64,000 nt of DNA from an uncultured Bacteroidales bacterium (GCA_905234475.1 CAJOHX010000001.1:62001-126000); one strand, 5' to 3'. Counted from the stretch's first letter, positions 33,753 through 44,257 are shown. Notes: a model not told the origin generated them from the letters alone. Translations and numbers: made by a program.

Positions 33753-35315
33753 ATGCACAAGAATATGAAACTCCATAAATTATTGGCAGTTGCCGTTGCG
33801 GGCCTGATCCTCGCCAGCTGTGGTGAAGATTTCCTGACCTCCCACACGACCCACCAGGGTGCGGCCGGTGCAGAGGCGACCGAAGGTGCGATTCTGTCCT
33901 ACCTGACAGCAGCCTACCAGCCGCTGCTCATGGACAGCTACGCCAACTACAACTACAATCATATCCTGCTGCTGTCCGACCTCCGTTCCGACGACATCTA
34001 CAAGGGTGGCGGCGACGCCGGCGACCAGAGCTGGATGTACCACCTGTCCCTGTTCCAGATCCCCGCTTCGGAGAGCCCGACCGGCATCTGGACCCTGTAC
34101 TACTCGGCCATCGCCCGCGCCAACAACACGGTCCTGGCCATCGACAACGCGGTCGGCTTCGACAGCGACGCCGCCAAGGCCCGCCTGGCAGGCTACCGCG
34201 CCGAGGCGCTGTTCCTCCGCGCCTACTACCTGCACCACCTGTGGAAACTGTTCGGCAACATTCCTTTCTTCACCGAGCCGCTGGAGGATCCCTTCATGGC
34301 CCCGCAGAAGACCGCCGACCAGATCTACGCCGACATCATGGCGGACATCACGGCTGCTGAGCAGGCCGCTGCCGCCGCCGGTGACGAGTTCCCGCTCTAT
34401 ACCAACGGCACCTCCAAGCAGGCCCGCGCCAACCTGGCCGCCCTGTACATGCTGAAGGCCCGCGTGGTGATGTACCAGAAGGACAACGCGAAATATGGCG
34501 AGGTGGCCGCCGACATGGCGAAGATCATCGCCAGCCAGCAGTACAGCCTCATCGGCTTCGACGCCCTTTGGACCGGTGCCGACGAGAATGATTTCTGCCG
34601 CGAGTCCATCTTCGAGACCAACCAGATCTCCGACGGGAAGCGCGACTGGGGCAATGCTTGGGCCGGCTGCGGCACCAACCTGCCCGCCTACATTTCGCCG
34701 AACGAGCTCAAGGACGACGTGTTCTGCGGCGGCTGGGGCTTCGGTCCCGTGCGCCAGAGCACCTGGGATATGTACGAGGACGGCGACGTCCGCCGCGAGG
34801 GTTCCATCAACAAGTTCGAGGCCGGCACCTACGGCCCGCGTTTCCAGGACACCGGCCTCTTCCAGAAGAAGTACGCCGCCCGGACCGCACTCCGTTCGCC
34901 GATCGGCACCGTGGACCTCAACTATCCCAACAACCTGATCATCTTCCGCTACGCCGAGACCCTGCTCAACTATGCCGAGCTGGTGGGTGTCGAGGGCGCC
35001 GCCGCTGCCCAGGGCATCACCGCCCAGGAGTGCATGGACGCCGTCCGCAGCCGCGCCGGCCTCGGGTCCATCCCCGTGAACGCCGACAACATCAAATCCG
35101 AGCGCCGCAAGGAGTTCGTGGGCGAGGGCATGCGTTTCTGGGATCTCATCCGCTGGGGCGACGCCGCCACCGTGCTGACCGAGAACCTGGTGGACGCCCA
35201 GAGCGTCCGTACCTTCAATCCGGAAAAGGACAAGTACCTGCCGATCCCGCAGAGCGAGATGAGCCGTACCCAGGGCACCGGAGAGTTTGAACTCAAGCAG
35301 AATCCTGGTTATTAA
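33753..35315 (+). CDS. susD: SusD/RagB-family glycan-binding lipoprotein
   Basis: A 520-residue lipoprotein (lipobox ILASC; ATG 33765 is an alternative start four codons in). It has the helical SusD fold, with LRAYYLHHLWKLFGNIPFFTEP and the C-terminal RRKEFVGEGMRFWDLIRWGD and YLPIPQSEM blocks. It caps the SusC barrel and captures glycans at the cell surface. Confidence 0.97.
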   Translation: MHKNMKLHKLLAVAVAGLILASCGEDFLTSHTTHQGAAGAEATEGAILSYLTAAYQPLLMDSYANYNYNHILLLSDLRSDDIYKGGGDAGDQSWMYHLSLFQIPASESPTGIWTLYYSAIARANNTVLAIDNAVGFDSDAAKARLAGYRAEALFLRAYYLHHLWKLFGNIPFFTEPLEDPFMAPQKTADQIYADIMADITAAEQAAAAAGDEFPLYTNGTSKQARANLAALYMLKARVVMYQKDNAKYGEVAADMAKIIASQQYSLIGFDALWTGADENDFCRESIFETNQISDGKRDWGNAWAGCGTNLPAYISPNELKDDVFCGGWGFGPVRQSTWDMYEDGDVRREGSINKFEAGTYGPRFQDTGLFQKKYAARTALRSPIGTVDLNYPNNLIIFRYAETLLNYAELVGVEGAAAAQGITAQECMDAVRSRAGLGSIPVNADNIKSERRKEFVGEGMRFWDLIRWGDAATVLTENLVDAQSVRTFNPEKDKYLPIPQSEMSRTQGTGEFELKQNPGY

Positions 35316-35337
35316 TCGTTGATAAATGAATGGCAAT

Positions 35338-37239
35338 ATGAAAAAGATAGTCAATTCCATCCTGATGATCGCGGCCGCCGGAGTCCTGCTGCTCTCCTGC
35401 CAGCCGATGGACCTGGACAAGCACGGCCTGGGCCCGGCTCCCGAAGAGAGCCAGCTGGCCTTCACGACCAGCCCTTCCGCCGCGACGCCCAACATCGTCG
35501 TGTTGGAGAACACTTCCAGCGTGGCCGGCGTCGCCCTGTGGGACCTCGGCAACGGCACCACGATGAAGGGTGACAAGGTCACCGCCACGTATCCCTTCAA
35601 GGGGGACTACACGGTGACGATGTCCCTGTACACGACGGGCGGTTCCGCCACCATCTCCAAGGTGGTGACCATCGCCGCCGACGACTACGGCCTGCTCGAC
35701 ACCCCGGGCTTCAACGCCCTGACCGGCGGCGCCACCGCCACCGAGGGCAAGACCTGGGTGTTCGCGAAGTACACCCGGGGCCACTTCGGCGTGGGCGACG
35801 TGAACGCCGCTCCGGAAGTGAACGGCCCGGCCTGGTGGCAGTGCGACCCGGAGGGCAAGAACGGCTGCTCCCTCTATGAGAACGAGTACACCTTCATCCA
35901 GGTGGGCACCAAGCTCGTCTGGGAGAACCAGGGCTACATTTACACCAACGAGAACGGCATGAACCACCTCGGCAAGGGGGGCACCCCCAACGCCGCCGTG
36001 GGCGACTTCGACGTCCCGTACGTCCCCGCCGACAACCTGACCTTCTCCCTGGATGAGGACAACATGACGCTGACGCTCAGCGGCGGCGCCTTCATCGGCT
36101 TCTACACCGGCGTGAGCGAGTACCACATCATCCGCCTGACCGAGCACGAGATGTATCTGTGGTGCGGCAGCGCGGCGGAGCCCGGCAACGCCTGGTACTT
36201 CATCCTCGTCCCGAAGGACGAACTGAAGGAACCCGAACCGGAGCCTGTCATCCCGCCGGATCCGAAACCCGAGCCGGAGGCGGCATGGTTCCGTCCGAAT
36301 GCCCCGACCAACCTGCTGGGCAACAGCGTGGACTACGAGCAGTGGTTCAGCGGCGCCGACTGGGGCGGCGGCCTCGAGCCGACCATCGCCATCAAGAACG
36401 ACATCGTCATCACCGTGCCCGAGGGCATCGGCGGCGGCGAGTGGATGGGCCAGTTCAAGATCAAGACCGGCGTGCCCGCCGAAGCCCGCGAGCGCTTCGA
36501 CTTCAGTTGCGACATCAATTCCACGCAGGCCGGTACGGCCACGGTGAAGATGACCTCCGCCGCCGACGGTGAGGACAGCTTCTTCTACAACGGCGGCGTC
36601 GAGGTGGCAGCCGGTGCCACGGTGAACTTCGAGGAAGCCGACCGCATGCTTTTCGACGGGACCGAGAGCATCCTCCTGGTGTTCGACTTCGGCCGCTTCC
36701 CGGCCGGTTCGGTCATCACGATCTCCAACCTCTGCCTGCAGAAGCACATCCCGCTCAGCGAGAAGCCCGAGGTGGTGAACCTCTGGCCGGACGCCACGGT
36801 GACCACCGCACAGTGGTTCAGCGGCGCCGATTGGAGCGGCGGCCTGGAGGCTGCGTTCACGATGCTGGAAGGCAACGGTTTCGAACTGACCGTCCCCGAA
36901 GGGGTCGGCGGCAGCGAGTGGATGGGTCAGTTCTCCCTCCACAGCGACATCAAAGCCCTGAACAGCCACCGCTACGAGTTCTCCGCCAAGATCACTTCGA
37001 CCGAGGCTGGCACGATTACTGTCAAGATCTCCAATGATCCCGAGGAGGACGATGCGCACCTGCTCAACTATGACGGCGGCGTCGCCGTCACGGCCGGCAC
37101 GGTGACCTACAAGTTGAAGGATATCTATCCCAAGCCCAATGACGCGGATGCCCTGCAGCTCATCTTCGACTTCGGCCGCATGCCGGCCGGGACCAAGATC
37201 ACGGTCACGGACATCGTGTTCCAGGAGTACATCCAGTAA
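35338..37239 (+). CDS. Surface glycan-binding lipoprotein with tandem carbohydrate-binding-like modules
   Basis: About 633 residues (ATG 35326 is an alternative start four codons upstream), lipobox LLLSC. The N-terminal 80 residues look like a PKD/Ig-like domain. Two homologous beta-sandwich modules follow, beginning QWFSGADWGGG at about residue 335 and QWFSGADWSGG at about residue 492; both contain GEWMGQF or SEWMGQF and end in FDFGR. They are linked by a Pro/Glu-rich hinge. The position after susD fits a SusE/F-like or SGBP role: holding beta-glucan at the surface. No catalytic motif is visible. Confidence 0.8.
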   Translation: MKKIVNSILMIAAAGVLLLSCQPMDLDKHGLGPAPEESQLAFTTSPSAATPNIVVLENTSSVAGVALWDLGNGTTMKGDKVTATYPFKGDYTVTMSLYTTGGSATISKVVTIAADDYGLLDTPGFNALTGGATATEGKTWVFAKYTRGHFGVGDVNAAPEVNGPAWWQCDPEGKNGCSLYENEYTFIQVGTKLVWENQGYIYTNENGMNHLGKGGTPNAAVGDFDVPYVPADNLTFSLDEDNMTLTLSGGAFIGFYTGVSEYHIIRLTEHEMYLWCGSAAEPGNAWYFILVPKDELKEPEPEPVIPPDPKPEPEAAWFRPNAPTNLLGNSVDYEQWFSGADWGGGLEPTIAIKNDIVITVPEGIGGGEWMGQFKIKTGVPAEARERFDFSCDINSTQAGTATVKMTSAADGEDSFFYNGGVEVAAGATVNFEEADRMLFDGTESILLVFDFGRFPAGSVITISNLCLQKHIPLSEKPEVVNLWPDATVTTAQWFSGADWSGGLEAAFTMLEGNGFELTVPEGVGGSEWMGQFSLHSDIKALNSHRYEFSAKITSTEAGTITVKISNDPEEDDAHLLNYDGGVAVTAGTVTYKLKDIYPKPNDADALQLIFDFGRMPAGTKITVTDIVFQEYIQ

Positions 37240-37245
37240 CGATTT

Positions 37246-38607
<1,362 letters not shown>

Positions 38608-38614
38608 ACGCACG

Positions 38615-40864
38615 ATGAACCATCGTACCCGAATCCTGGCCCTCGCGGCCCTGCTGGCCCTGGCCGCTTCCTGCGGACAGCCACAGAAACCTTCCACGGT
38701 GGGCACCACCCCCGAGGTGGAGCGTCGCGTGGAGCAGCTGCTCTCGCAGATGACCCTGGCCGAGAAGGTCGGCCAGATGAACCAGGTCTCCGCCGGAGGC
38801 CCCGTCTCCAACTATGCCGACGCGCTGCGCGCCGGCCAGATCGGATCCATCCTGAACGAGGTGGACCCCGGACGGATCAACGAATACCAGCGCATCTGCG
38901 TCGAGGAGTCCCGGCTCGGGATCCCCCTGCTGGTGGGCCGCGACGTGATCCACGGTTTCCACACCGTGTTCCCGATCCCGCTCGGCCTGGCGGCGACTTT
39001 CGACCCCGCCCTGGTGGAGGAAGGGGCGCGCGTCGCATCCGTTGAAGCGACGGCGCAGGGCATCCGCTGGACCTTCTCTCCGATGCTGGACATCGCCCGG
39101 GATCCCCGCTGGGGCCGGATCGCGGAAGGCAGCGGCGAGGACACCTGGCTGGACGCCCGGATGGGCGAGGCCATGGTGCGCGGCTATCAGGGCGCGCAGT
39201 GGGATGCTACTTCGATGGCGGCGTGCGTCAAGCATTTCGTCGGTTACGGCGCGGCCGAGGGCGGCCGTGACTACAACAGCACCTTCCTGACGGAACGCCA
39301 GCTTCGCAACGTCTACCTGCCGCCCTTCGAGGCGGCGGTCCGGGCGGGTGCCATGACCCTGATGACCTCCTTCAACGACAACGACGGCGTGCCTTCGACG
39401 GGCAACCGCTTCGTGGTGAAGGACGTCCTCCGCGGCGAGTGGGGCTTCGACGGGCTGGTGGTCACCGACTGGGATTCGATGGGCGAGATGATCGCCCACG
39501 GGTTCGGCGCGGACCGCAAGGAAGTGGCCCGCCAGGCGATCGATGCCGGCGTGGACATGGACATGATGACCTACGGCTACATCTCCCACCTGGAGGAACT
39601 GGTCCGCAGCGGCGCGGTGAAGCAGTCCGCAATCGACGACGCCGTACGCAACATCCTGCGGGTCAAGATCATGCTCGGACTTTTCGAGAACCCTTACGTG
39701 GACGTGGAGGCGGCCGCCCCGCTGCAGTACGCCCCCGCGCACCTGGAAGCCGCGCGGCGCACCGCAGAGGAGTCCGCGGTCCTGCTCAAGAACGACGGCG
39801 TCCTGCCGCTGTCCGCCGACAAGGTCCGGACCATCCTGGTCACGGGCCCGATGGCCGACGCCCCGCACGACCAGTTGGGCACCTGGGCCTTCGACGGACA
39901 GAAGGAGCACACGGTGACGCCGCTGCAGGCGCTCCGGGAGCGCTTCCCCGGCCGGGTGGTCTACGTCCCCGGCCTGAAATACACACGGGAACACAAAGAC
40001 CGTTTCGACGAGGTGGTCGCCGTCGCGCGCCGCGCGGATGTCGTGCTGGCCTTCCTCGGCGAGGAAGCCATCCTTTCGGGCGAAGCCCATTCGCTCGCAG
40101 ACCTGAACCTGATGGGCTCCCAGAGCGAGCTGCTCGCCGCGCTGCGCAGCGCCGGCAAGCCCGTGGTCGCCACGGTGATGGCCGGCCGGCCGCTCACCAT
40201 CGAGCGCGACCTGCCGAACTGCGGCGCCCTCCTGTACGCCTTCCATCCCGGCACGATGGGCGGCCCGGCGCTGGTGAACCTGATCTTCGGCGACGCCACC
40301 CCGTCCGGCAAGACCCCGGTCACGTTCCTGCGTACCGTGGGCCAGGTGCCGCTCTACTACAACCACAACATGACGGGCCGCCCCTACAACGGGGAGACCC
40401 TTCTGGCGGACATCGAGCCCGAGGCGGGACAGACCTCCCTGGGCAACACCTCCTACTATCTGGACTACGGCGCCTACCCGCTGTTCCCCTTCGGTTACGG
40501 CCTCAGCTACACGAGCTTCGCCTATTCCGGCATCGCCTTGGACAAGGGCGAATATCCTGTCGACGGGACGGTCAAGGTGAGCTTCACCCTGTCCAACACC
40601 GGCAGCCGGGACGGCACGGAGGTGGCGCAGTTGTACGTCCGCGACCTGGTCGGCTCCGTCACCCGCCCCGTCCGGGAGCTCAAGGGCTTCCGGCGGATCA
40701 GCCTGCGTGCCGGCGAGAGCCGGACCGTGGAGATGGAACTCCCGGTCGCCGAGCTGGCCTTCTGGGGCCTGGACGGCGTCAAGAAAGTGGAGCCGGGTGA
40801 ATTCCAGCTCTGGGTCGCCGGCGACAGCGCCTCCGGAGAGCCGGTGTCCTTCATCGTCCGTTAG
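38615..40864 (+). CDS. GH3 beta-glucosidase lipoprotein
   Basis: A 749-residue protein from ATG 38615 (an upstream in-frame start overlaps the GH16 end and lacks a signal). The lipobox is LAASC. The nucleophile is D285 in VTDWDSM. A (beta/alpha)8 barrel, an alpha/beta sandwich (residues about 385-560) and a C-terminal fibronectin-like domain are present in the usual order. It releases glucose from the oligosaccharides made by the GH16 and GH30 enzymes. Confidence 0.95.
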   Translation: MNHRTRILALAALLALAASCGQPQKPSTVGTTPEVERRVEQLLSQMTLAEKVGQMNQVSAGGPVSNYADALRAGQIGSILNEVDPGRINEYQRICVEESRLGIPLLVGRDVIHGFHTVFPIPLGLAATFDPALVEEGARVASVEATAQGIRWTFSPMLDIARDPRWGRIAEGSGEDTWLDARMGEAMVRGYQGAQWDATSMAACVKHFVGYGAAEGGRDYNSTFLTERQLRNVYLPPFEAAVRAGAMTLMTSFNDNDGVPSTGNRFVVKDVLRGEWGFDGLVVTDWDSMGEMIAHGFGADRKEVARQAIDAGVDMDMMTYGYISHLEELVRSGAVKQSAIDDAVRNILRVKIMLGLFENPYVDVEAAAPLQYAPAHLEAARRTAEESAVLLKNDGVLPLSADKVRTILVTGPMADAPHDQLGTWAFDGQKEHTVTPLQALRERFPGRVVYVPGLKYTREHKDRFDEVVAVARRADVVLAFLGEEAILSGEAHSLADLNLMGSQSELLAALRSAGKPVVATVMAGRPLTIERDLPNCGALLYAFHPGTMGGPALVNLIFGDATPSGKTPVTFLRTVGQVPLYYNHNMTGRPYNGETLLADIEPEAGQTSLGNTSYYLDYGAYPLFPFGYGLSYTSFAYSGIALDKGEYPVDGTVKVSFTLSNTGSRDGTEVAQLYVRDLVGSVTRPVRELKGFRRISLRAGESRTVEMELPVAELAFWGLDGVKKVEPGEFQLWVAGDSASGEPVSFIVR

Positions 40865-40867
40865 CCC

Positions 40868-42334
40868 ATGCGCGTCCTTTCATCGCTCCTGCTTGCCCTC
40901 GCCTTGTCGCTGGCCGCCTGCCAGTGCGGGCGGGGGCAGGTTGATCCTGTTCCGGCCCCCGGCGAACAGGCTCTCGTCTTTACGACCACGGCGTCCGGGA
41001 CCCAGCTCTTCGAGCAGAGCGAGGTCATGCTTATCAAGCCTTCCGAGGCCGGTTTCAACCGCATCACCCTGACCGGCGAGAAGTTCCAGGCCGTGGACGG
41101 ATTCGGCCTCGCGGTTACGCAGGCCAGCTGCTACAACCTCCTGAAGATGAGCGCCGCCGACCGCCACGCCTTCCTGGAGGAACTCTTCAGCCGCGAGAGC
41201 GGCCTGGGATCCTCCCTGATCCGGGTCTGCATCGGCGGATCGGATTTCTCGATGGATGAATTCACCTGGTGCGACGAGCCGGGTCTGGAGCACTTCGCCG
41301 TGCATCCCCTGGACGAGCAGTACCTCTTCCCGGTCCTGGACGAGATCTTCGCGATCAACCCGGCGGTGAAGATCATCGCCTCCCCTTGGAGCGCCCCGCT
41401 TTGGATGAAGGTGGGCGAGGACGGCAGGACGCCCTACAGCCAGTGGTACGGCGGGCACCTTGGCGAAGCCTTCTACCGGGACTATGCGGAGTACTTCGTG
41501 CGCTGGATCAAGGAGATGGAGCGCCGCGGCTATCCGATCATGGCCGTGACCCTGCAGAATGAGCCGCTGCACCGCGGCAATTCGATGTCCACCTACATGT
41601 CCTGGCAGGAGCAGAGCAACTTCATCAAGCGCGGCATCGGCCCCGCCTTCGCGGCCGCCGGCCTGAAGACCAAGGTCCTGCTCTACGACCACAACTACAA
41701 CTACGACGGCAACGGCCCCCAGCAGGACTACCCGCTCCATATCTTCGAGGATCCGGAGGCCGGGCGCTATGCCGCCGGCTCCGCCTGGCACAACTACGGC
41801 GGCGGCCCCGCCATGCTGGACGGGGTGCATGCCCGTTTCCCGGACAAGGAGATCTATTTCACGGAAGCCTCCATCGGCACGTGGAACTACAATTTCGGCG
41901 ACTGCCTGGTCAATGACTTCCGGGACATCTTCCTGGGTACGCTGGGCCGCTGGGGCAAGGGCGTAACGCTGTGGAACCTGATGCTGGACAACCAGGGCAA
42001 GCCCTTCCGCCCGCGCGGCTGCAGCACCTGCTACGGCGCGGTGTCGATCGATCCGGCCAGCTATGCGCTGGGCTCCATCGTGCGGAATTCACACTACTAC
42101 GACGTGGCGCATTGCTCCCGCGTCCTGCAGCCCGGCGCCGTCCGCCTCGGCACGGCCGGCTACACGGCCAACGGCCTGGGTTGCCAGGTCTACCTGAACC
42201 CGGACGGCAGCTACGCCGCCCTGCTGCTCAACGAGACCGGCTCCGATATCGTGCTCAACATCGTCGGTCCGACCCGCGCCGTCGCCCTCCGCCTCCCCGC
42301 CCGCTCCGTCCAGTCCGTCCTCTGGGAAGACTGA
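40868..42334 (+). CDS. GH30 beta-glucanase lipoprotein (beta-1,6-glucanase-like)
   Basis: A 488-residue lipoprotein (LAAC) starting 3 bases after the GH3 stop. GH30 motifs: FQAVDGFGLAVTQAS, acid/base E232 in LQNEP, nucleophile E333 in YFTEAS. Next to GH3 and SusCD it resembles the beta-1,6-glucan locus of Bacteroides thetaiotaomicron (GH30_3 with GH3). With GH16 present, the target may be beta-1,3/1,6-glucan from yeast, fungi or laminarin; this is inference. Confidence 0.92.
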   Translation: MRVLSSLLLALALSLAACQCGRGQVDPVPAPGEQALVFTTTASGTQLFEQSEVMLIKPSEAGFNRITLTGEKFQAVDGFGLAVTQASCYNLLKMSAADRHAFLEELFSRESGLGSSLIRVCIGGSDFSMDEFTWCDEPGLEHFAVHPLDEQYLFPVLDEIFAINPAVKIIASPWSAPLWMKVGEDGRTPYSQWYGGHLGEAFYRDYAEYFVRWIKEMERRGYPIMAVTLQNEPLHRGNSMSTYMSWQEQSNFIKRGIGPAFAAAGLKTKVLLYDHNYNYDGNGPQQDYPLHIFEDPEAGRYAAGSAWHNYGGGPAMLDGVHARFPDKEIYFTEASIGTWNYNFGDCLVNDFRDIFLGTLGRWGKGVTLWNLMLDNQGKPFRPRGCSTCYGAVSIDPASYALGSIVRNSHYYDVAHCSRVLQPGAVRLGTAGYTANGLGCQVYLNPDGSYAALLLNETGSDIVLNIVGPTRAVALRLPARSVQSVLWED

Positions 42335-42350
42335 TTCCCGGTCCCACTCC

Positions 42351-42377
42351 GTCATTCCCGATCAGGTCGGGCATGAC
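42351..42377. repeat. Palindromic repeat, cccga type
   Basis: gtcattcccgatc...gtcgggcatgac, a hairpin between convergent genes; possible bidirectional terminator. Confidence 0.65.
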
Positions 42378-42380
42378 GGA

Positions 42381-42968
42381 TCAGATATTCCCCAGATACA
42401 CCTTCCGGATCCCGTGCGAGCGGGCAATCTCGCGGGCGTGGAGGAGCGTGGCCCGCGGGGTGGGGCCGGGCGCCGGCATCCGGTAGCGGGGGAAGTAGCG
42501 GCTGAAATGCAGCGGGACGTCCTGCAGACCGTTTTCCGCCATCCAGGCGCAGAGTCGGGCGACCTGCTCCGGGGCGTCGTTCAGCCCCGGGACGAGCAGG
42601 TTGGTGAGTTCGACGTGGACGCCGGCTTCCTTCATCAGGAGGATGTTCTCCAACACGGGCGCGGGCGAAGCGCCGCAATACTCCCGGTAAAAGGCCTCGT
42701 CCATGTCCTTGATGTCGATGTTGGCCGCGTCGAGACTGGAGAGCAGCGCCTGCAGCGGCTCCTTCTCCACGAAGCCCGCCGAGACCAGGATGTTCTTCAG
42801 GCCCTTCCCGTGCGCCAGGACGGCGATGTCCTCCATATACTCAAACCAGGTAAACGGCTCGGTGTAGGTGTAGGCGATGGCGGGAAGCCCGTGCGCGTCC
42901 GTGCCGACAAAGGGATTGACAAAAGAGGTCAAACCAGCCAGAAGAACAGAAAGCAGCAGGGGCATCAT
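42381..42968 (-). CDS. Chimeric fragment: GH92 leader joined to C-terminal half of a radical SAM enzyme
   Basis: A 195-residue open frame from ATG 42968. The first 26 residues are a signal plus LTSFVNPFVGTDAHG, the GH92 N-terminus also seen in the 28657 gene but with clear silent differences. From residue 27 the protein is instead the C-terminal half of an AmmeMemoRadiSam/PflA-like radical SAM enzyme (AYTYTEPFTWFEY, LKNILVSAGF, NIDIKDMDE, NLLVPGLND). The N-terminal CxxxCxxC half is absent, so it cannot bind the SAM cluster. It appears to be a deletion fusion of a second GH92 gene with a radical SAM gene, or an assembly joint. A -7 box is still upstream. Confidence 0.75.
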   Translation of the reverse strand: MMPLLLSVLLAGLTSFVNPFVGTDAHGLPAIAYTYTEPFTWFEYMEDIAVLAHGKGLKNILVSAGFVEKEPLQALLSSLDAANIDIKDMDEAFYREYCGASPAPVLENILLMKEAGVHVELTNLLVPGLNDAPEQVARLCAWMAENGLQDVPLHFSRYFPRYRMPAPGPTPRATLLHAREIARSHGIRKVYLGNI

Positions 42969-42990
42969 GCGGTTAGTTTTAGATAACGAA

Positions 42991-42998
42991 CAAATATA
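42991..42998 (-). promoter_or_regulatory. -7 box TATATTTG before the chimeric gene
   Basis: The minus strand reads TATATTTG, 22 bases before ATG 42968; probably inherited from the lost GH92 gene. Confidence 0.55.
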
Positions 42999-43010
42999 CA
43001 AAAATACTCT

Positions 43011-43040
43011 GTCATTCGCCGGCCCCGACCGGCGAATCTC
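43011..43040 (+). repeat. Palindromic repeat at the left border of the accessory island
   Basis: A 30-base element identical, as reverse complement, to 45310-45339, and one base different from the coding copy at 20025. Confidence 0.85.
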
Positions 43041-43042
43041 CT

Positions 43043-43075
43043 GTCATTTCGAGCGAGCGCAGCGAGTCGAGAAAT
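43043..43075 (+). repeat. tcgag-type repeat left of the toxin-antitoxin operon
   Basis: gtcatttcgagcgagcgc...gtcgagaaat. A direct copy lies at 44258-44292, on the other side of the mntA-hepT pair. Confidence 0.8.
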
Positions 43076-43088
43076 ATCCACCCCACGT

Positions 43089-43113
43089 TGGCAATATATT
43101 TGAAATATTGCCA
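43089..43113. promoter_or_regulatory. Operator-like palindrome over the -33 box of mntA
   Basis: TGGCAATAT and ATATTGCCA form a perfect 9-base inverted repeat with a 7-base centre. The centre holds TTTG (43099-43102), which is the -33 element 19 bases before the -7 box. A bound repressor would block the promoter directly. Confidence 0.7.
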
Positions 43114-43121
43114 TAAACGAC

Positions 43122-43129
43122 TATCTTTG
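43122..43129 (+). promoter_or_regulatory. -7 box TATCTTTG for mntA-hepT
   Basis: With TTTG at 43099-43102 it gives a textbook TTTG-N19-TATCTTTG promoter. The ATG is 8 bases downstream, so the mRNA is nearly leaderless. Confidence 0.75.
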
Positions 43130-43137
43130 CAAAGCAA

Positions 43138-43908
43138 ATGGAATACAAGGTGGTCATATCGCCCAAAATGCGCGCCGTCGAAGACATGCTGCTGGATGCC
43201 TTCGTCGGCATGAACCACTGCCTTTCCGAGACGCAGGAGAACCTGATCGTTGAAGTCCCCAAAGGGATGTGCGATGCCGTCCGGACGGTTCTGAAGCAGG
43301 GATTCCGCGATGTCGCCTTAATCAAAAACGCCTACCCCCTCATGGAGGACCTGCACGATTTCATCCTGGTCAAGCCGCTCATTTCCGAAGCCCCGGTGTT
43401 CGTGGAGGAAGGCATTTCCGTCCCGGAGCTTGAAAAATTGCTGGTCGACCACGATGCGGACAGGGAATACGCTGCGCTTCCGGACGCGGAGATCCAGAGG
43501 GAGTTCCAGCGCGCCTTTGAATTGTATCCGGTGAACACATCCCGGCTATTCCGGTATGCCGGCAGGAAAGGAAAGAAAGAGGAGATACAGGAGCGGGTCG
43601 GGCGCGTTGACCGGCAGCGGGTCGCGATTGTCCGCGCCATCCAGGACTTTTTCAGGCAGGAGCCGGTTGAGAGGGCCTGGCTGTTCGGCTCCTTCTCCCG
43701 GATGGAGGAGACGCCGGACAGCGACATTGACATCCTCGTCGACCTCGACAAGACTGCCCCCATCGGGCTTCTCCGCTTCGCCGGCATGGTCAATGCCCTC
43801 GAGCAGCGGCTGGGGAAAAGCGTCGATCTGGTAGAACAGGGCTCCGTCAAACCCTTCGCCCTGGAGCGCATCAACCACGACAAAGTCTTGATCTATGAGA
43901 GAACCTGA
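43138..43908 (+). CDS. mntA: MntA-type nucleotidyltransferase antitoxin with extra N-terminal domain
   Basis: A 256-residue protein. The C-terminal 100 residues are a minimal nucleotidyltransferase: G184-S185, ten residues, then D196-x-D198 (GSX10DXD), with D202 as a likely third Asp. MntA antitoxins AMPylate the HepT toxin. The first 150 residues are a separate domain resembling DUF6577/AbiEi-like proteins (FILVKPLISEAP, VPELEKLLVD, NTSRLFRYAGRKGK), usually associated with toxin-antitoxin loci; it could be the DNA-binding part. The gene overlaps hepT by 14 bases. Confidence 0.85.
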   Translation: MEYKVVISPKMRAVEDMLLDAFVGMNHCLSETQENLIVEVPKGMCDAVRTVLKQGFRDVALIKNAYPLMEDLHDFILVKPLISEAPVFVEEGISVPELEKLLVDHDADREYAALPDAEIQREFQRAFELYPVNTSRLFRYAGRKGKKEEIQERVGRVDRQRVAIVRAIQDFFRQEPVERAWLFGSFSRMEETPDSDIDILVDLDKTAPIGLLRFAGMVNALEQRLGKSVDLVEQGSVKPFALERINHDKVLIYERT

Positions 43909-44233
43909 ACGCGATGCCGGCCGTCTGGCAGACATCATTGAAGCCGCCAACCGCATTATTTCATTCACCGAAGGTTTCTCCCAGGAAGAACTTGTCAAAG
44001 ATTCACTTCGGTACTATGCCGTTGTCAAGAACGTGGAGATTATCGGAGAAGCTGCCTATATGTTATCTCTCCCGTTTAAGGAGACGCACCGGGAGATCCC
44101 CTGGGACGATATCATCAAGATGCGCCATGTCCTGGTTCACGGCTATGCCACCATTCTTCCAGAACTGCTTTGGTATACCGCCCTCTTCGACGTCCCTCAG
44201 CTGAAAGAACAGATCGAACAGATTAACATGTAA
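43895..44233 (+). CDS. hepT: HepT-family HEPN ribonuclease toxin
   Basis: A 112-residue all-helical protein with the HEPN motif RX4HXY (R77, H82, Y84 in RHVLVHGY) and the upstream YAVVKNVEIIGEAA helix typical of HepT. HepT cleaves RNA and is neutralised by AMPylation of the motif tyrosine by MntA. It overlaps mntA, so translation is coupled. All key residues are intact. Confidence 0.9.
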   Translation: MREPERDAGRLADIIEAANRIISFTEGFSQEELVKDSLRYYAVVKNVEIIGEAAYMLSLPFKETHREIPWDDIIKMRHVLVHGYATILPELLWYTALFDVPQLKEQIEQINM

Positions 44234-44257
44234 TCAATAGCGAATCCGGGACCTCCT

